Shown here: positions 24,045-32,132 of the stretch, in pieces | Layout: every line of letters starts with the position of its first letter | Position numbering within the stretch: position 1 is the stretch's first letter | From: Caldilineaceae bacterium | GTDB lineage: Bacteria > Chloroflexota > Anaerolineae > Caldilineales > Caldilineaceae | Assembly: GCA_022824685.1 (NCBI GenBank) | Contig: JAJDZJ010000232.1 | Span: 1-37,433, forward strand | Length of the DNA stretch: 37,433 bases | Direction: 5' to 3' | Notes under the pieces: generated by a model | What the model saw: only the letters and a program-made list of their open reading frames with translations | Databases searched by the model: none | Told to the model about the DNA's origin: nothing | Position numbers and translations under genes: made by a program

Positions 24045-25950
24045 GGAAATAGCTTGGCTGATTCTTGTCTTTCCCGCCCTGGGGGCTCTGGTCAACCTCT
24101 TTGTGGGCGACCGTCTGGGCGAGCGGGGAATCCATATCGTTGCGTCAGGCGCGGTGGTCCTCTCCTTTTTCGTCAGCATTGGGCTCTTTTTTGGCCTGTC
24201 GGGCATGGACCCACACCACCGCTATGAGACAGTTCATCTCTGGGATTGGATAACAATCGGGAGTTTTTCGGTGCCTGCGGCTCTTTTGATCGATCCGCTC
24301 AGTGTGACGATGGCCCTGATCGTGACCGGTGTCGGCGCGCTGATTCACGTGTACGCCGGCGGCTATATGCACGGCGAACAGAACTTTCAGCGATTTTTCG
24401 TCTATCTGAATTTTTTCATCCTCGCGATGCTGGTGCTGATACTCAGCGACAACTTTGTGGGGATGTTTGTCGGTTGGGAGGGTGTGGGGCTGGCCTCCTA
24501 TCTGCTGATCGGTTTCTACTTTGACCGGCATGACGAGTCCTACGGCCACTATGCCGACGCGGGCAAGAAGGCCTTCCTGGTCAACCGGATCGGCGACTTT
24601 GGCATGATGCTGGCCGTTTTCCTGATTTGGACCGGTGTCGGCTCGGTCGTATTCAAGGAGGTATTCGCGGGAGCAGGCGCGCTGGCCACAGGGACGGCGA
24701 CGGCGATCTGCTTGTTGCTCCTGCTGGCCGCCACCGGCAAGAGCGCGCAGCTGCCATTATTCGTCTGGTTGCCGGACGCCATGGCGGGGCCGACCCCGGT
24801 TTCGGCGTTGATTCACGCGGCGACGATGGTGACGGCGGGCATCTACATGGTGGCGCGTACACACGTTTTTTGGGAGATGGCGCCAGTGGCCGGCGGACTC
24901 GCCGCCTGGGTTGGCGGTCTAACGGCGTTGATGGCGGCGACGATCGCGCTGACCCAGATGGACATGAAGAAGATTCTCGCTTACTCAACGGTGTCGCAGC
25001 TGGGCTTTATGATGTTGGGGGTTGGCGTGGGCGCATACGCGTTTGCCATTTTTCACCTGGTGACGCACGCCTTCTTCAAGGCGCTTCTGTTCCTGGCGGC
25101 CGGCAATGTCATGCACGGCCTTCCTGACGGCGAGTTGGACATTCGCAAGATGGGCAATCTGCGCGCCAAGATGCCAACGACCTATGCGCTGTTCCTGATT
25201 GGCGCGTCAGCCCTGGCCGGATTTCCACTGCTTTCCGGCTTTTTCTCCAAAGATGGAATTCTGCTGCACGCCGCCAACTACAACATTCTTCTGTATTTGA
25301 TTGGCCTGTTCACGGCACTGCTCACTGCGTTCTACAGTTTTCGGGCCGTCTTCATGGCCTTCTGGGGCGAGGCGCGTGATCAGCACATCCATGAGCATGC
25401 GCACGAAAGCCCAGGAGTGATGACCAGGCCCCTCTGGGTCCTCGCGTTTCTGGCCGTGGTCGGCGGGGCGCTCAATCTTCCAATCCTGCTCACGATGGAA
25501 CATTACCTGGAGGCGTCGGTGGGGGTCCCTTCCTTCCATCCCAGCGTTCCGATGGAGTTGGTGCTGCTGGCGGTCAGCGCGCTTGTGGCACTGGCCGGAA
25601 TCGGACTGGCCTACGGGCGCTACGTCAAAGGCGCGGATACGGGCGTTGGGAGGTTGTCCGCGGGGATAACCAGGCTGGCGCGCCCGCTTGAGCCTATCGC
25701 CGCCAGAAAGTGGCTTGTGGATGAGCTCTACGCGGCGCTAATCGTCGGGCCGCTGCTCGAGCTTTCCAGCTGGTTCAGCCGGGTCGTGGATCAGGGTGTT
25801 GTTGACGGCGCGGTCAATCTTGTCGGACAGGCGAATCTGGCCGTGGGCGGCGCGTTGCGCAAAGTCCACAACGGGCTGGTGCCGACGTACGCGCTGAGCC
25901 TTTTCTGCGGCGTTGTGGCGCTGCTGTTGTGGTTCGTGATTGGCGGTTAA
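24040..25950 (+). CDS. nuoL: NADH-quinone oxidoreductase subunit L (complete operon)
   Basis: A 636-residue distal antiporter-like subunit. Conserved segments include E147 in [67 protein letters not shown], and FFSKDGILL. A short QHIHEHAHESPG motif occurs near residue 447, but it lacks the long His-rich insertion of the minus-strand NuoL. The C-terminal lateral helix region (about 500-610) and final anchor are present. ATG 24040 is used because it has the adjacent GAGGA; the upstream ATG at 24026 is out of frame. Confidence 0.94.
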   Translation: MLEIAWLILVFPALGALVNLFVGDRLGERGIHIVASGAVVLSFFVSIGLFFGLSGMDPHHRYETVHLWDWITIGSFSVPAALLIDPLSVTMALIVTGVGALIHVYAGGYMHGEQNFQRFFVYLNFFILAMLVLILSDNFVGMFVGWEGVGLASYLLIGFYFDRHDESYGHYADAGKKAFLVNRIGDFGMMLAVFLIWTGVGSVVFKEVFAGAGALATGTATAICLLLLLAATGKSAQLPLFVWLPDAMAGPTPVSALIHAATMVTAGIYMVARTHVFWEMAPVAGGLAAWVGGLTALMAATIALTQMDMKKILAYSTVSQLGFMMLGVGVGAYAFAIFHLVTHAFFKALLFLAAGNVMHGLPDGELDIRKMGNLRAKMPTTYALFLIGASALAGFPLLSGFFSKDGILLHAANYNILLYLIGLFTALLTAFYSFRAVFMAFWGEARDQHIHEHAHESPGVMTRPLWVLAFLAVVGGALNLPILLTMEHYLEASVGVPSFHPSVPMELVLLAVSALVALAGIGLAYGRYVKGADTGVGRLSAGITRLARPLEPIAARKWLVDELYAALIVGPLLELSSWFSRVVDQGVVDGAVNLVGQANLAVGGALRKVHNGLVPTYALSLFCGVVALLLWFVIGG

Positions 25951-26021
25951 GGGTCTTCCTTGACCGATCGGTTTTGACTTGGGTTGGTCTCGATAATCGT
26001 CTATAGATTGGTGTAGTCGCC

Positions 26022-27551
26022 ATGCTATCAGTTCTTACATTCTTGCCTTTGGTCGGCGCCGTGGTTGTTCTATTGGCGCCGAGCGACAGCCTCAAGCGAT
26101 GGTTGGCTTTCGGCGCGACCATTGCCACTTTTGTCGTGAGCCTGTTGCTTCTGCCCGGATGGCAAGAGATCCCGGACATGCAGTTCGTAGAGCGTTACGA
26201 GTGGATGCCGGGGTCGAACATCCACTATCATCTGGGCGTGGATGGGATCAGCCTGTGGCTTGTCCTGCTGACGACGCTGTTGATGCCGATTGCGGTGGCG
26301 TTCAGCAACCAGCATGTCAAGCAGAATCTTGGCGGCTTCCTGGCGCTGATGCTGATGATGGAGACGGCCGTGCTGGGGGTCTTTCTGGCGCTGGATCTTG
26401 TGCTCTTCTATGTGTTTTGGGAGTTCAGCCTGATTCCCATGGCATTCCTGATCGGCAAATGGGGGAGCGAGAACCGGGTTTACGCGGCGATCAAGTTTTT
26501 CCTGTACACGTTGGCGGGTTCCGCGCTGATGCTGGTGGCGATTCTGGCGCTCTATTTCCATGGGGGCACATTTGACCTGCTTGCGTTGCAGGAGGCGGGT
26601 CTGCCTCCGGGATTGCAGCAGCTGGCCTTTCTGGCGTTTGCGCTGGCTTTCGCGATCAAGGTACCTCTGTTTCCCTTCCATACATGGCTTCCCGATGCCC
26701 ATGTGGAAGCCCCGACCGCAGGCTCCGTCATCCTGGCGGGTGTACTTCTGAAGCTGGGAACATACGGATTTCTGCGCTTCGCCCTGCCCCTGTTTCCCGT
26801 GGCCGTCTCCAACTACGCTTCGCTCATCTCCGTGCTCGCGATTGTGGGAATCCTGTACGGCGCGCTGGTGGCGCTGGCGCAACGGGATCTGAAGTCGCTG
26901 GTCGCCTACTCTTCGGTGGCCCACATGGGATTCATCGTATTGGGCATCTTCGCTCTGAATGAGCAGGGCATCAGCGGGGCTGTACTGCAGATGGTCAATC
27001 ACGGTCTCAGCACGGGCGCGTTATTTCTGATGGTGGGGATGCTATATGAGCGCCGGCATACCAGGTTGATGGAAGACTATGGCGGCCTGTGGGCCAGCGT
27101 GCCTGTTTTTTGTTTCTTCTTCCTGGTGGTGGCGATGAGCAGCGCCGGCCTGCCCGGGCTGAACGGTTTTGTCGGCGAGTTTGCGATATTGCTTGGGACT
27201 TACAAGAGCTCCCCCGTTTTCGCCGTCCTGGGCACCTCGGGGGTGATCCTGGCCGCCTGGTATCTGCTGCACGCGTTCAGACAGGTGGCACAGGGAAAGC
27301 TGACGAATCCCGCCAATTTCAAGGACAAGCTGCCGGACCTGAATTGGGGGGAGATTGGGCAGCTGCTGCCGCTCGTGCTGCTCTTCTTTGCGATCGGCCT
27401 GGCGCCGAACTTCCTCCTGGACAAGATCAACCCTTCGGTGGCGGCGCTGGAGGTGGTTCAGACGCCAATGGTTGTTGAAGAACGCTATGCCGATCACAGC
27501 AGCCTGCCTACGTTTACCTCTGTCAACAATCCACAGACAACAGTCGACTGA
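26022..27551 (+). CDS. nuoM: NADH-quinone oxidoreductase subunit M (complete operon)
   Basis: A 509-residue antiporter-like subunit with E134 in VFWEFSLIPM and K213 in FAIKVPLFPFHTW, followed by LPDAHVEAPTAGSV. VAHMGFIVLGIFALNEQG is also present. The usual helix pattern is intact. The ribosome site before ATG 26022 is weak. It is preceded by a 71-bp gap that contains the palindrome ACCGATCGGT just after nuoL. nuoN follows 5 bp downstream. Confidence 0.94.
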   Translation: MLSVLTFLPLVGAVVVLLAPSDSLKRWLAFGATIATFVVSLLLLPGWQEIPDMQFVERYEWMPGSNIHYHLGVDGISLWLVLLTTLLMPIAVAFSNQHVKQNLGGFLALMLMMETAVLGVFLALDLVLFYVFWEFSLIPMAFLIGKWGSENRVYAAIKFFLYTLAGSALMLVAILALYFHGGTFDLLALQEAGLPPGLQQLAFLAFALAFAIKVPLFPFHTWLPDAHVEAPTAGSVILAGVLLKLGTYGFLRFALPLFPVAVSNYASLISVLAIVGILYGALVALAQRDLKSLVAYSSVAHMGFIVLGIFALNEQGISGAVLQMVNHGLSTGALFLMVGMLYERRHTRLMEDYGGLWASVPVFCFFFLVVAMSSAGLPGLNGFVGEFAILLGTYKSSPVFAVLGTSGVILAAWYLLHAFRQVAQGKLTNPANFKDKLPDLNWGEIGQLLPLVLLFFAIGLAPNFLLDKINPSVAALEVVQTPMVVEERYADHSSLPTFTSVNNPQTTVD

Positions 27552-27556
27552 CCGCT

Positions 27557-29023
27557 ATGGACACCGCTCTCCTTACCGAAAACGCTGTTGCTCTGCTGCC
27601 GGAAATTGTTCTGTCGGCAGGCGTGATGGTCCTGATGATCGTTGACATCCTGCGCCGCGAACAGAATGGCGCGTCGTCGCTTGCCGGTCTGTCGATTGCC
27701 ATCCTTTTACTGGGCATCGGCGCATCGCTGTTCATCTGGAGCAGGCCGCCGACCGAATATATGGAGGGAGCCGTCTCTGACGGTTTCGCGCTGAGCGTAC
27801 GGCTGGTCGTGCTGATTGCCGGCGTTCTGGGCGTTCTGTTGAGCCGCAACTATCTGCCTGCGATTGAGCGGCAAGGGGGGGCCTTCTACTCTCTGCAGCT
27901 GTTGGCAGTCATCGGAATGATGTTGATGGGGACGGCGACGAACCTGATCGTCCTTTTCATCGCCCTGGAGATTTTCTCGCTGGCGCTCTACATCCTCAGC
28001 GGCTTCTACCGGGAAAGCCCCCGCAGCATTGAAGCGGCGATGAAATATTTTCTGCTGGGCGCGTTTGCCAGCACATTCTTTGTCTACGGGGCGGCGCTGC
28101 TTTACGGCGCCGGGGGAAGCGCTCACTACGCGCGCATCCATGAAGCGCTCTCAGCGGGCGCAGGCAATCCGTCGCTCGTGTTGCCCGGCATTGCGCTCCT
28201 GCTGGTGGGCTTCGGCTTCAAGGTGAGCCTGGTCCCGTTCCACATGTGGACACCGGACGTATACCAGGGCGCGCCGACGCCGGTGACGGCATTTATGAGC
28301 GTCGGCACGAAAGCGGCGGCATTTGCCGGCTTCTTCCGGTTGATGATGACTGCGTTGCCTTCCTATCAGAGTCAGTGGGCCCTGCCCTTGGCCATTCTGG
28401 CCGTCCTGACAATGACGGTCGGCAATTTGACAGCCTTGCGCCAGAGCAGCGTGAAACGGATGCTGGCCTATTCGAGTGTTGCCCACGCCGGTTATATCCT
28501 GATTGCTCTTGTCGCGGGATCAGCTTCAGCATCGTCAGCCGCTCTCTTCTATCTCTTTACGTATGCCTTCATGAATGTAGGCGCGTTTGCGGTGATAATC
28601 GCCTTCGAAAAGAGGGGCGGGAATGAGAATGATGTGGAGCAGAGCGAACTGGCCGGCATCGCCGACAGTTCGCCGGCGCTGGCCGCGGCGATGGCGGTTT
28701 TCATGCTCAGCCTGAGCGGGATTCCGCCGCTGGCCGGGTTTTTCGGCAAATTTATGGTCTTCAAGGCGGCCGTGGAGGCTGGCTGGGCCTGGCTTGTGGT
28801 GGTCGGCGTCCTGAACAGCGCGGTGAGCGCGTACTACTATCTGCGAATTGTGGTGGCGATGTATTTCCAACAAGCGGAAGAAGACGGGGAAGCCCAAAAG
28901 CCGGGCGCGCTTCCCGCTGCGCGATCCCCGCAGTTTGTCGTCGCCGTCGCTGCGATCGCGGTGGTTGTCATCGGCTTACAACCTGGACTTTGGGTGGACC
29001 TGATGAGAGGGCTTGGCCAGTGA
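27557..29023 (+). CDS. nuoN: NADH-quinone oxidoreductase subunit N (complete operon)
   Basis: A 488-residue antiporter-like subunit, the last gene of the operon. Motifs: FIALEIFSLALYILSGFYR with the conserved Glu, GFGFKVSLVPFHMWTPDVYQ with the Lys, TPVTAFMSVGTKAAAF, and ALRQSSVKRMLAYSSVAHAGY. No clear ribosome site precedes ATG 27557, only 5 bp from the nuoM stop, so coupled translation is likely. It converges with rodA across an 86-bp gap. Confidence 0.94.
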   Translation: MDTALLTENAVALLPEIVLSAGVMVLMIVDILRREQNGASSLAGLSIAILLLGIGASLFIWSRPPTEYMEGAVSDGFALSVRLVVLIAGVLGVLLSRNYLPAIERQGGAFYSLQLLAVIGMMLMGTATNLIVLFIALEIFSLALYILSGFYRESPRSIEAAMKYFLLGAFASTFFVYGAALLYGAGGSAHYARIHEALSAGAGNPSLVLPGIALLLVGFGFKVSLVPFHMWTPDVYQGAPTPVTAFMSVGTKAAAFAGFFRLMMTALPSYQSQWALPLAILAVLTMTVGNLTALRQSSVKRMLAYSSVAHAGYILIALVAGSASASSAALFYLFTYAFMNVGAFAVIIAFEKRGGNENDVEQSELAGIADSSPALAAAMAVFMLSLSGIPPLAGFFGKFMVFKAAVEAGWAWLVVVGVLNSAVSAYYYLRIVVAMYFQQAEEDGEAQKPGALPAARSPQFVVAVAAIAVVVIGLQPGLWVDLMRGLGQ

Positions 29024-29047
29024 CGGCGGGCCTGCCAGGGTCCGCCG
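29024..29047 (+). terminator. Hairpin at the end of the plus-strand nuo operon
   Basis: CGGCGGGCC (29024-29032) pairs with GGTCCGCCG (29039-29047) over 9 bp (one G-T wobble) with a 6-nt loop, starting right after the nuoN stop codon. It sits between convergent nuoN and rodA. There is no U-tract, so termination may need Rho or be inefficient. Confidence 0.4.
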
Positions 29048-29109
29048 GCGGCAGATAACGAGCCTCTGCACTCTGTTCTGCTCTCACTATCCCCGCATTC
29101 AAATTGAGG

Positions 29110-30192
29110 TCAAGAGAAATCCATCTTGCGATGGCGCATGACGACGCTCTGCGCCAGCCCCACTGCCGCCATCATCGAGACGAGACTGCTGCCGCCATAG
29201 CTCAGAAACGGCAAGGTCATACCGGTGACGGGGAAGATCGCCAGGTTCATTCCCACATTGACAAAGGTCTGAAAGAAGATCAGTGAGGCAACGCCCAGCG
29301 TAATGAGGCGGCCAAACTGGTCCTGGGCCAGGTCAGCGATACGGACAAGGCGCCAGATTACGAAGAACAATATCAGCAGGACCAGAATCGTTCCCATAAA
29401 GCCCAGCTCTTCGGCGATGACGCTGAAAATGAAGTCTGTATGCCGGACCCGCAGGAAATGCAGCTGATTCTGTGTTCCCTCGCCCCATCCCAACCCTATC
29501 CACCCCCCATTGCCGATGCTGATCAGCGCCTGTTGGACGTTAAACGATGCATCGGGGTTTGAGCCTGGATCGAGGAAGATCTCGATTCGTTCAATCATGT
29601 AGTCCTGAAGCGTGCCCTGCAGAACCGGCCAGAGCGCGGCCGCGCCGGCGGCGCCAAGCATGACGTGGCTCAATCGAACGCCGTTGATGAGAATCAGTGT
29701 CCCGCTGATGAAGGCCAGTGTAACCGTCATCCCCAGGTCCGGTTGGACGTAGACGAGACCCAGAGGAATCAGCAGGAGGAGAATAACGCCCAACAGATAG
29801 GAGAGCCTGCGGATACGGTCTTGAAAGCGGCTGAGATACCAGGCAAGAAAAACTATGAGAAGAAATTTGCCGGCCTCGGTGGGTTGTACATCGGTTACGC
29901 CCAGATCCAGCCAGCGCTGTGCCCCGCTCTTGACCTCACCGACAAAGTAGACTGCCACCAGCGAAGCCAGCAGAAGGAAGTAACTTGGCTGGGCCAGCAG
30001 CTCCAGATGCCTGTAGTCGAAGAGCGCGGCGGTTACGAGCGCGATCGCGCCCAGCGCTGTGAAAAGGAGTTGCCTCTGCCAGTAGTCTGCCAGCGCGACG
30101 GTCGTGATTGTGGCGCTGTATGTCATGGCAATGCCGATGAAGCAGAGGAGCATCACGGCAAAGAAGAGGGGTTTGTCGAAGTGTCTGATCAT
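29110..30192 (-). CDS. rodA: Rod-shape peptidoglycan polymerase RodA (SEDS family)
   Basis: A 360-residue SEDS glycosyltransferase with about ten membrane helices. It polymerises lipid II together with a class B PBP in the elongation complex. Family motifs: GAQRWLDLG then VQPTEAGK, VQPDLGMT with the probable catalytic Asp D152, RHTDFIFSVIAEELGF, and PVTGMTLPFLSYGGSS. It is RodA rather than FtsW by context: it is the last gene of a mre/mrdA/min cluster and starts 22 bp after minD. The ribosome site at ATG 30192 is weak. Confidence 0.92.
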   Translation of the reverse strand: MIRHFDKPLFFAVMLLCFIGIAMTYSATITTVALADYWQRQLLFTALGAIALVTAALFDYRHLELLAQPSYFLLLASLVAVYFVGEVKSGAQRWLDLGVTDVQPTEAGKFLLIVFLAWYLSRFQDRIRRLSYLLGVILLLLIPLGLVYVQPDLGMTVTLAFISGTLILINGVRLSHVMLGAAGAAALWPVLQGTLQDYMIERIEIFLDPGSNPDASFNVQQALISIGNGGWIGLGWGEGTQNQLHFLRVRHTDFIFSVIAEELGFMGTILVLLILFFVIWRLVRIADLAQDQFGRLITLGVASLIFFQTFVNVGMNLAIFPVTGMTLPFLSYGGSSLVSMMAAVGLAQSVVMRHRKMDFS

Positions 30193-30214
30193 CGTTCAGA
30201 TTAATCGCCGCCAC

Positions 30215-31069
30215 CTAGAGACCAATCATGCGGCGGAGCCGCTCCGGCCAGCTGACCTCCTGGAAATGGATCAAGGGGACATTGTACCCTAACAGCCTTT
30301 GCGCGATGTTGTGATAGGCGCGGCTGACATATTTCTTTCTGTCAAGGGCGACAGGCCAACCTTTGTTGGCCGAAACGGTGATCTGGTCGTCGTCAGGTAC
30401 GATGCCAAGAAGGTCGATACCGAGGATGCTCATGATATCGTGTCGCGTGATCATCTCCTTGCGTCGGACCAGGCGGGGGTTGTACCGATTGATAATCAGT
30501 CGCGCCTCGGTGTTCAGATCCCGTTCCAGCAGGTAGATAACCTTGTCCGCGTCCCGCAGCGCGCTGACGTCGGGCGTGGTTATAATGATCACTTCGGAGG
30601 CTGCGGCGATCGCGTTCTGAAATCCCAACTCGATGCCGGCTGGCGAGTCTACAAGCACGAAGTCCGCGATGGCGCGCAACTCCTCGCAAAGCGTCATCAT
30701 CTGATCGGGCGCGACTGCGGTCTTGTCGCGCGTCTGTGAACTGGGCAGAAGGTACAGCTCTTTGGCGCGTTTGTCGCGTACGAGGGCTTCGTGGAGCGTA
30801 CAGCGGCCTTCGATGACGTCAACCAGGTTATGGACGACCTGGCTTTCCAAGCCCATGATGATATCGAGGTTTCGCAGGCCGATGTCGGCATCCAAGACGA
30901 TGACGCGTTGACCCGCCATTGCCAGGGCCGTGCCCAAGTTCGCGGTTGTTGTTGTCTTGCCCACGCCTCCCTTGCCAGACGTCAACGTCAATACGAGGCC
31001 GCGTTCCGTGCCGGATCCTCGGCCATCGGCGGGCGGTGCGCCGCCCTTCACAGGTTCACCTGTTTGCAT
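30215..31069 (-). CDS. minD: Septum site-determining ATPase MinD
   Basis: A 284-residue ParA/MinD ATPase. The deviant Walker A is SGKGGVGKTT (31-40, signature K33 and K38), followed by VIVLDADIGLRNLD. The C-terminus ends in an amphipathic basic helix, SWPERLRRMIGL, typical of the MinD membrane-targeting sequence. About 23 residues precede the usual MinD N-terminus. MinD recruits MinC to the membrane to block FtsZ rings away from mid-cell. The ATG 31069 overlaps the end of minC by 14 bp. No minE is visible in the window. Confidence 0.92.
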   Translation of the reverse strand: MQTGEPVKGGAPPADGRGSGTERGLVLTLTSGKGGVGKTTTTANLGTALAMAGQRVIVLDADIGLRNLDIIMGLESQVVHNLVDVIEGRCTLHEALVRDKRAKELYLLPSSQTRDKTAVAPDQMMTLCEELRAIADFVLVDSPAGIELGFQNAIAAASEVIIITTPDVSALRDADKVIYLLERDLNTEARLIINRYNPRLVRRKEMITRHDIMSILGIDLLGIVPDDDQITVSANKGWPVALDRKKYVSRAYHNIAQRLLGYNVPLIHFQEVSWPERLRRMIGL

Positions 31070-32009
31070 CCCACGGTTCCACGTATATTCGTTTGTCGAT
31101 GACCCTGGCCACTTCGGGCCTCCCGCCGCTCTCTCGCTTCCAGAACCAGTACCCGGGATTGCTGGACGCGCCCTTTGGCGACATGGCGATGTGCTGGGCG
31201 ATCCGCATCTGAACCGGTTCGAAATCCAGCGCGGCGACGATGGCGCGTGCGTCGCCCATGGCGCCTGCGTGCACGGTACCGCGCAAACGGCCCCAGATCA
31301 GAATATCGCCGGCGCTGATTACCTGCGCGCCGGGGTTGACGTCTCCCAGGATGACGACGGCGCCCGCGTGGCGAATGGCGTGGCCAGAGCGCAGGGTGCC
31401 GCGATGTATGTAAGGCGGCGGCGACACATCTTCGCCGGGTTCTTCCGCCCAGGGCGTGACGGCCGCCGATTGGCTTTCCAGTCCCTCCAGGGCGGGGTCC
31501 TCTGAGAGCGGGCTGGACTTTGCCGCTTCAAGGCCGCTGGCGTGTGTCATGCCGCCTTCGCCCAGAGGAAGGTCCAAGTAGAGTCTGCGCGCCGATGGGG
31601 AATGCAGCCGGTCCCCATTTCTTTGGGCGGCCCGGTCCATGCTGACCTCGGGCTGCGGCGAATCTCCCTCCCACACGACGTCCAGACCCAGTTGATGCGC
31701 GACAAGGAAGGCGTCGCGATTGCCGGTATGCAGGGAGACAAGGACGATGTTTTGTTCTTCCAACACCTCATTTACGGCTTGCAAATTGCCGGCCGTGACT
31801 GCCCTGTCGCCAATTGCGAGGGCCAGGCGCTCGTCTCTGAAAAACCCGTCAGCCTGCGAGATATGGCGGGCCAGGTAGTCCACGATTTCCGGCCAGTCGC
31901 CTCGATCGTCCGCGACTTCGACGACGGTATAGCCCCCGCGGCCTTTGATTCGGATATCCGGCCCTGCAGTCGACCTACCCTGCGGAAGGGAGAACCTGTT
32001 TGTACTCAT
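31056..32009 (-). CDS. minC: Septum site-determining protein MinC
   Basis: A 317-residue inhibitor of FtsZ assembly. The N-terminal domain (about 15-120) includes IRIKGRGGYTVVEVAD. A long, low-complexity linker rich in Ser, Glu and Pro follows (about 140-210). The C-terminal beta-helix domain reads HRGTLRSGHAIRHAGAVVIL, then GDVNPGAQVISAGDILIWGR and LRGTVHAGAMGD. The frame is open to 32078, but ATG 32009 has AAGGA close upstream and gives a normal N-terminus. It overlaps minD and is 123 bp downstream of mrdA. Confidence 0.9.
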   Translation of the reverse strand: MSTNRFSLPQGRSTAGPDIRIKGRGGYTVVEVADDRGDWPEIVDYLARHISQADGFFRDERLALAIGDRAVTAGNLQAVNEVLEEQNIVLVSLHTGNRDAFLVAHQLGLDVVWEGDSPQPEVSMDRAAQRNGDRLHSPSARRLYLDLPLGEGGMTHASGLEAAKSSPLSEDPALEGLESQSAAVTPWAEEPGEDVSPPPYIHRGTLRSGHAIRHAGAVVILGDVNPGAQVISAGDILIWGRLRGTVHAGAMGDARAIVAALDFEPVQMRIAQHIAMSPKGASSNPGYWFWKRESGGRPEVARVIDKRIYVEPWDANR

Positions 32010-32132
32010 TGTTTCCTTGTAGACATTGCGTGCAAACCAGTCGCGGCCAACAACGTTATCGAATTGAGGGAATCCCAAAGGTAGTTCGGGAAGCGATGGA
32101 TTTCACGACCCACGCCGCGGCCGACGGCGATG

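Noticed and set aside
25963-25972. Palindrome ACCGATCGGT after plus-strand nuoL, with possible promoter-like hexamers downstream (TTGGGT, TATAGA)
   Set aside because: The palindrome has no loop and the hexamers match consensus poorly (3-4 of 6), so neither a terminator nor an internal nuoM promoter can be supported.
4835-29023. Two nuo clusters as an assembly artefact or recent duplication
   Set aside because: Paired subunits differ in length (NuoH 413 versus 326, NuoL 741 versus 636) and motif detail, and gene content differs, so they are old paralogues.
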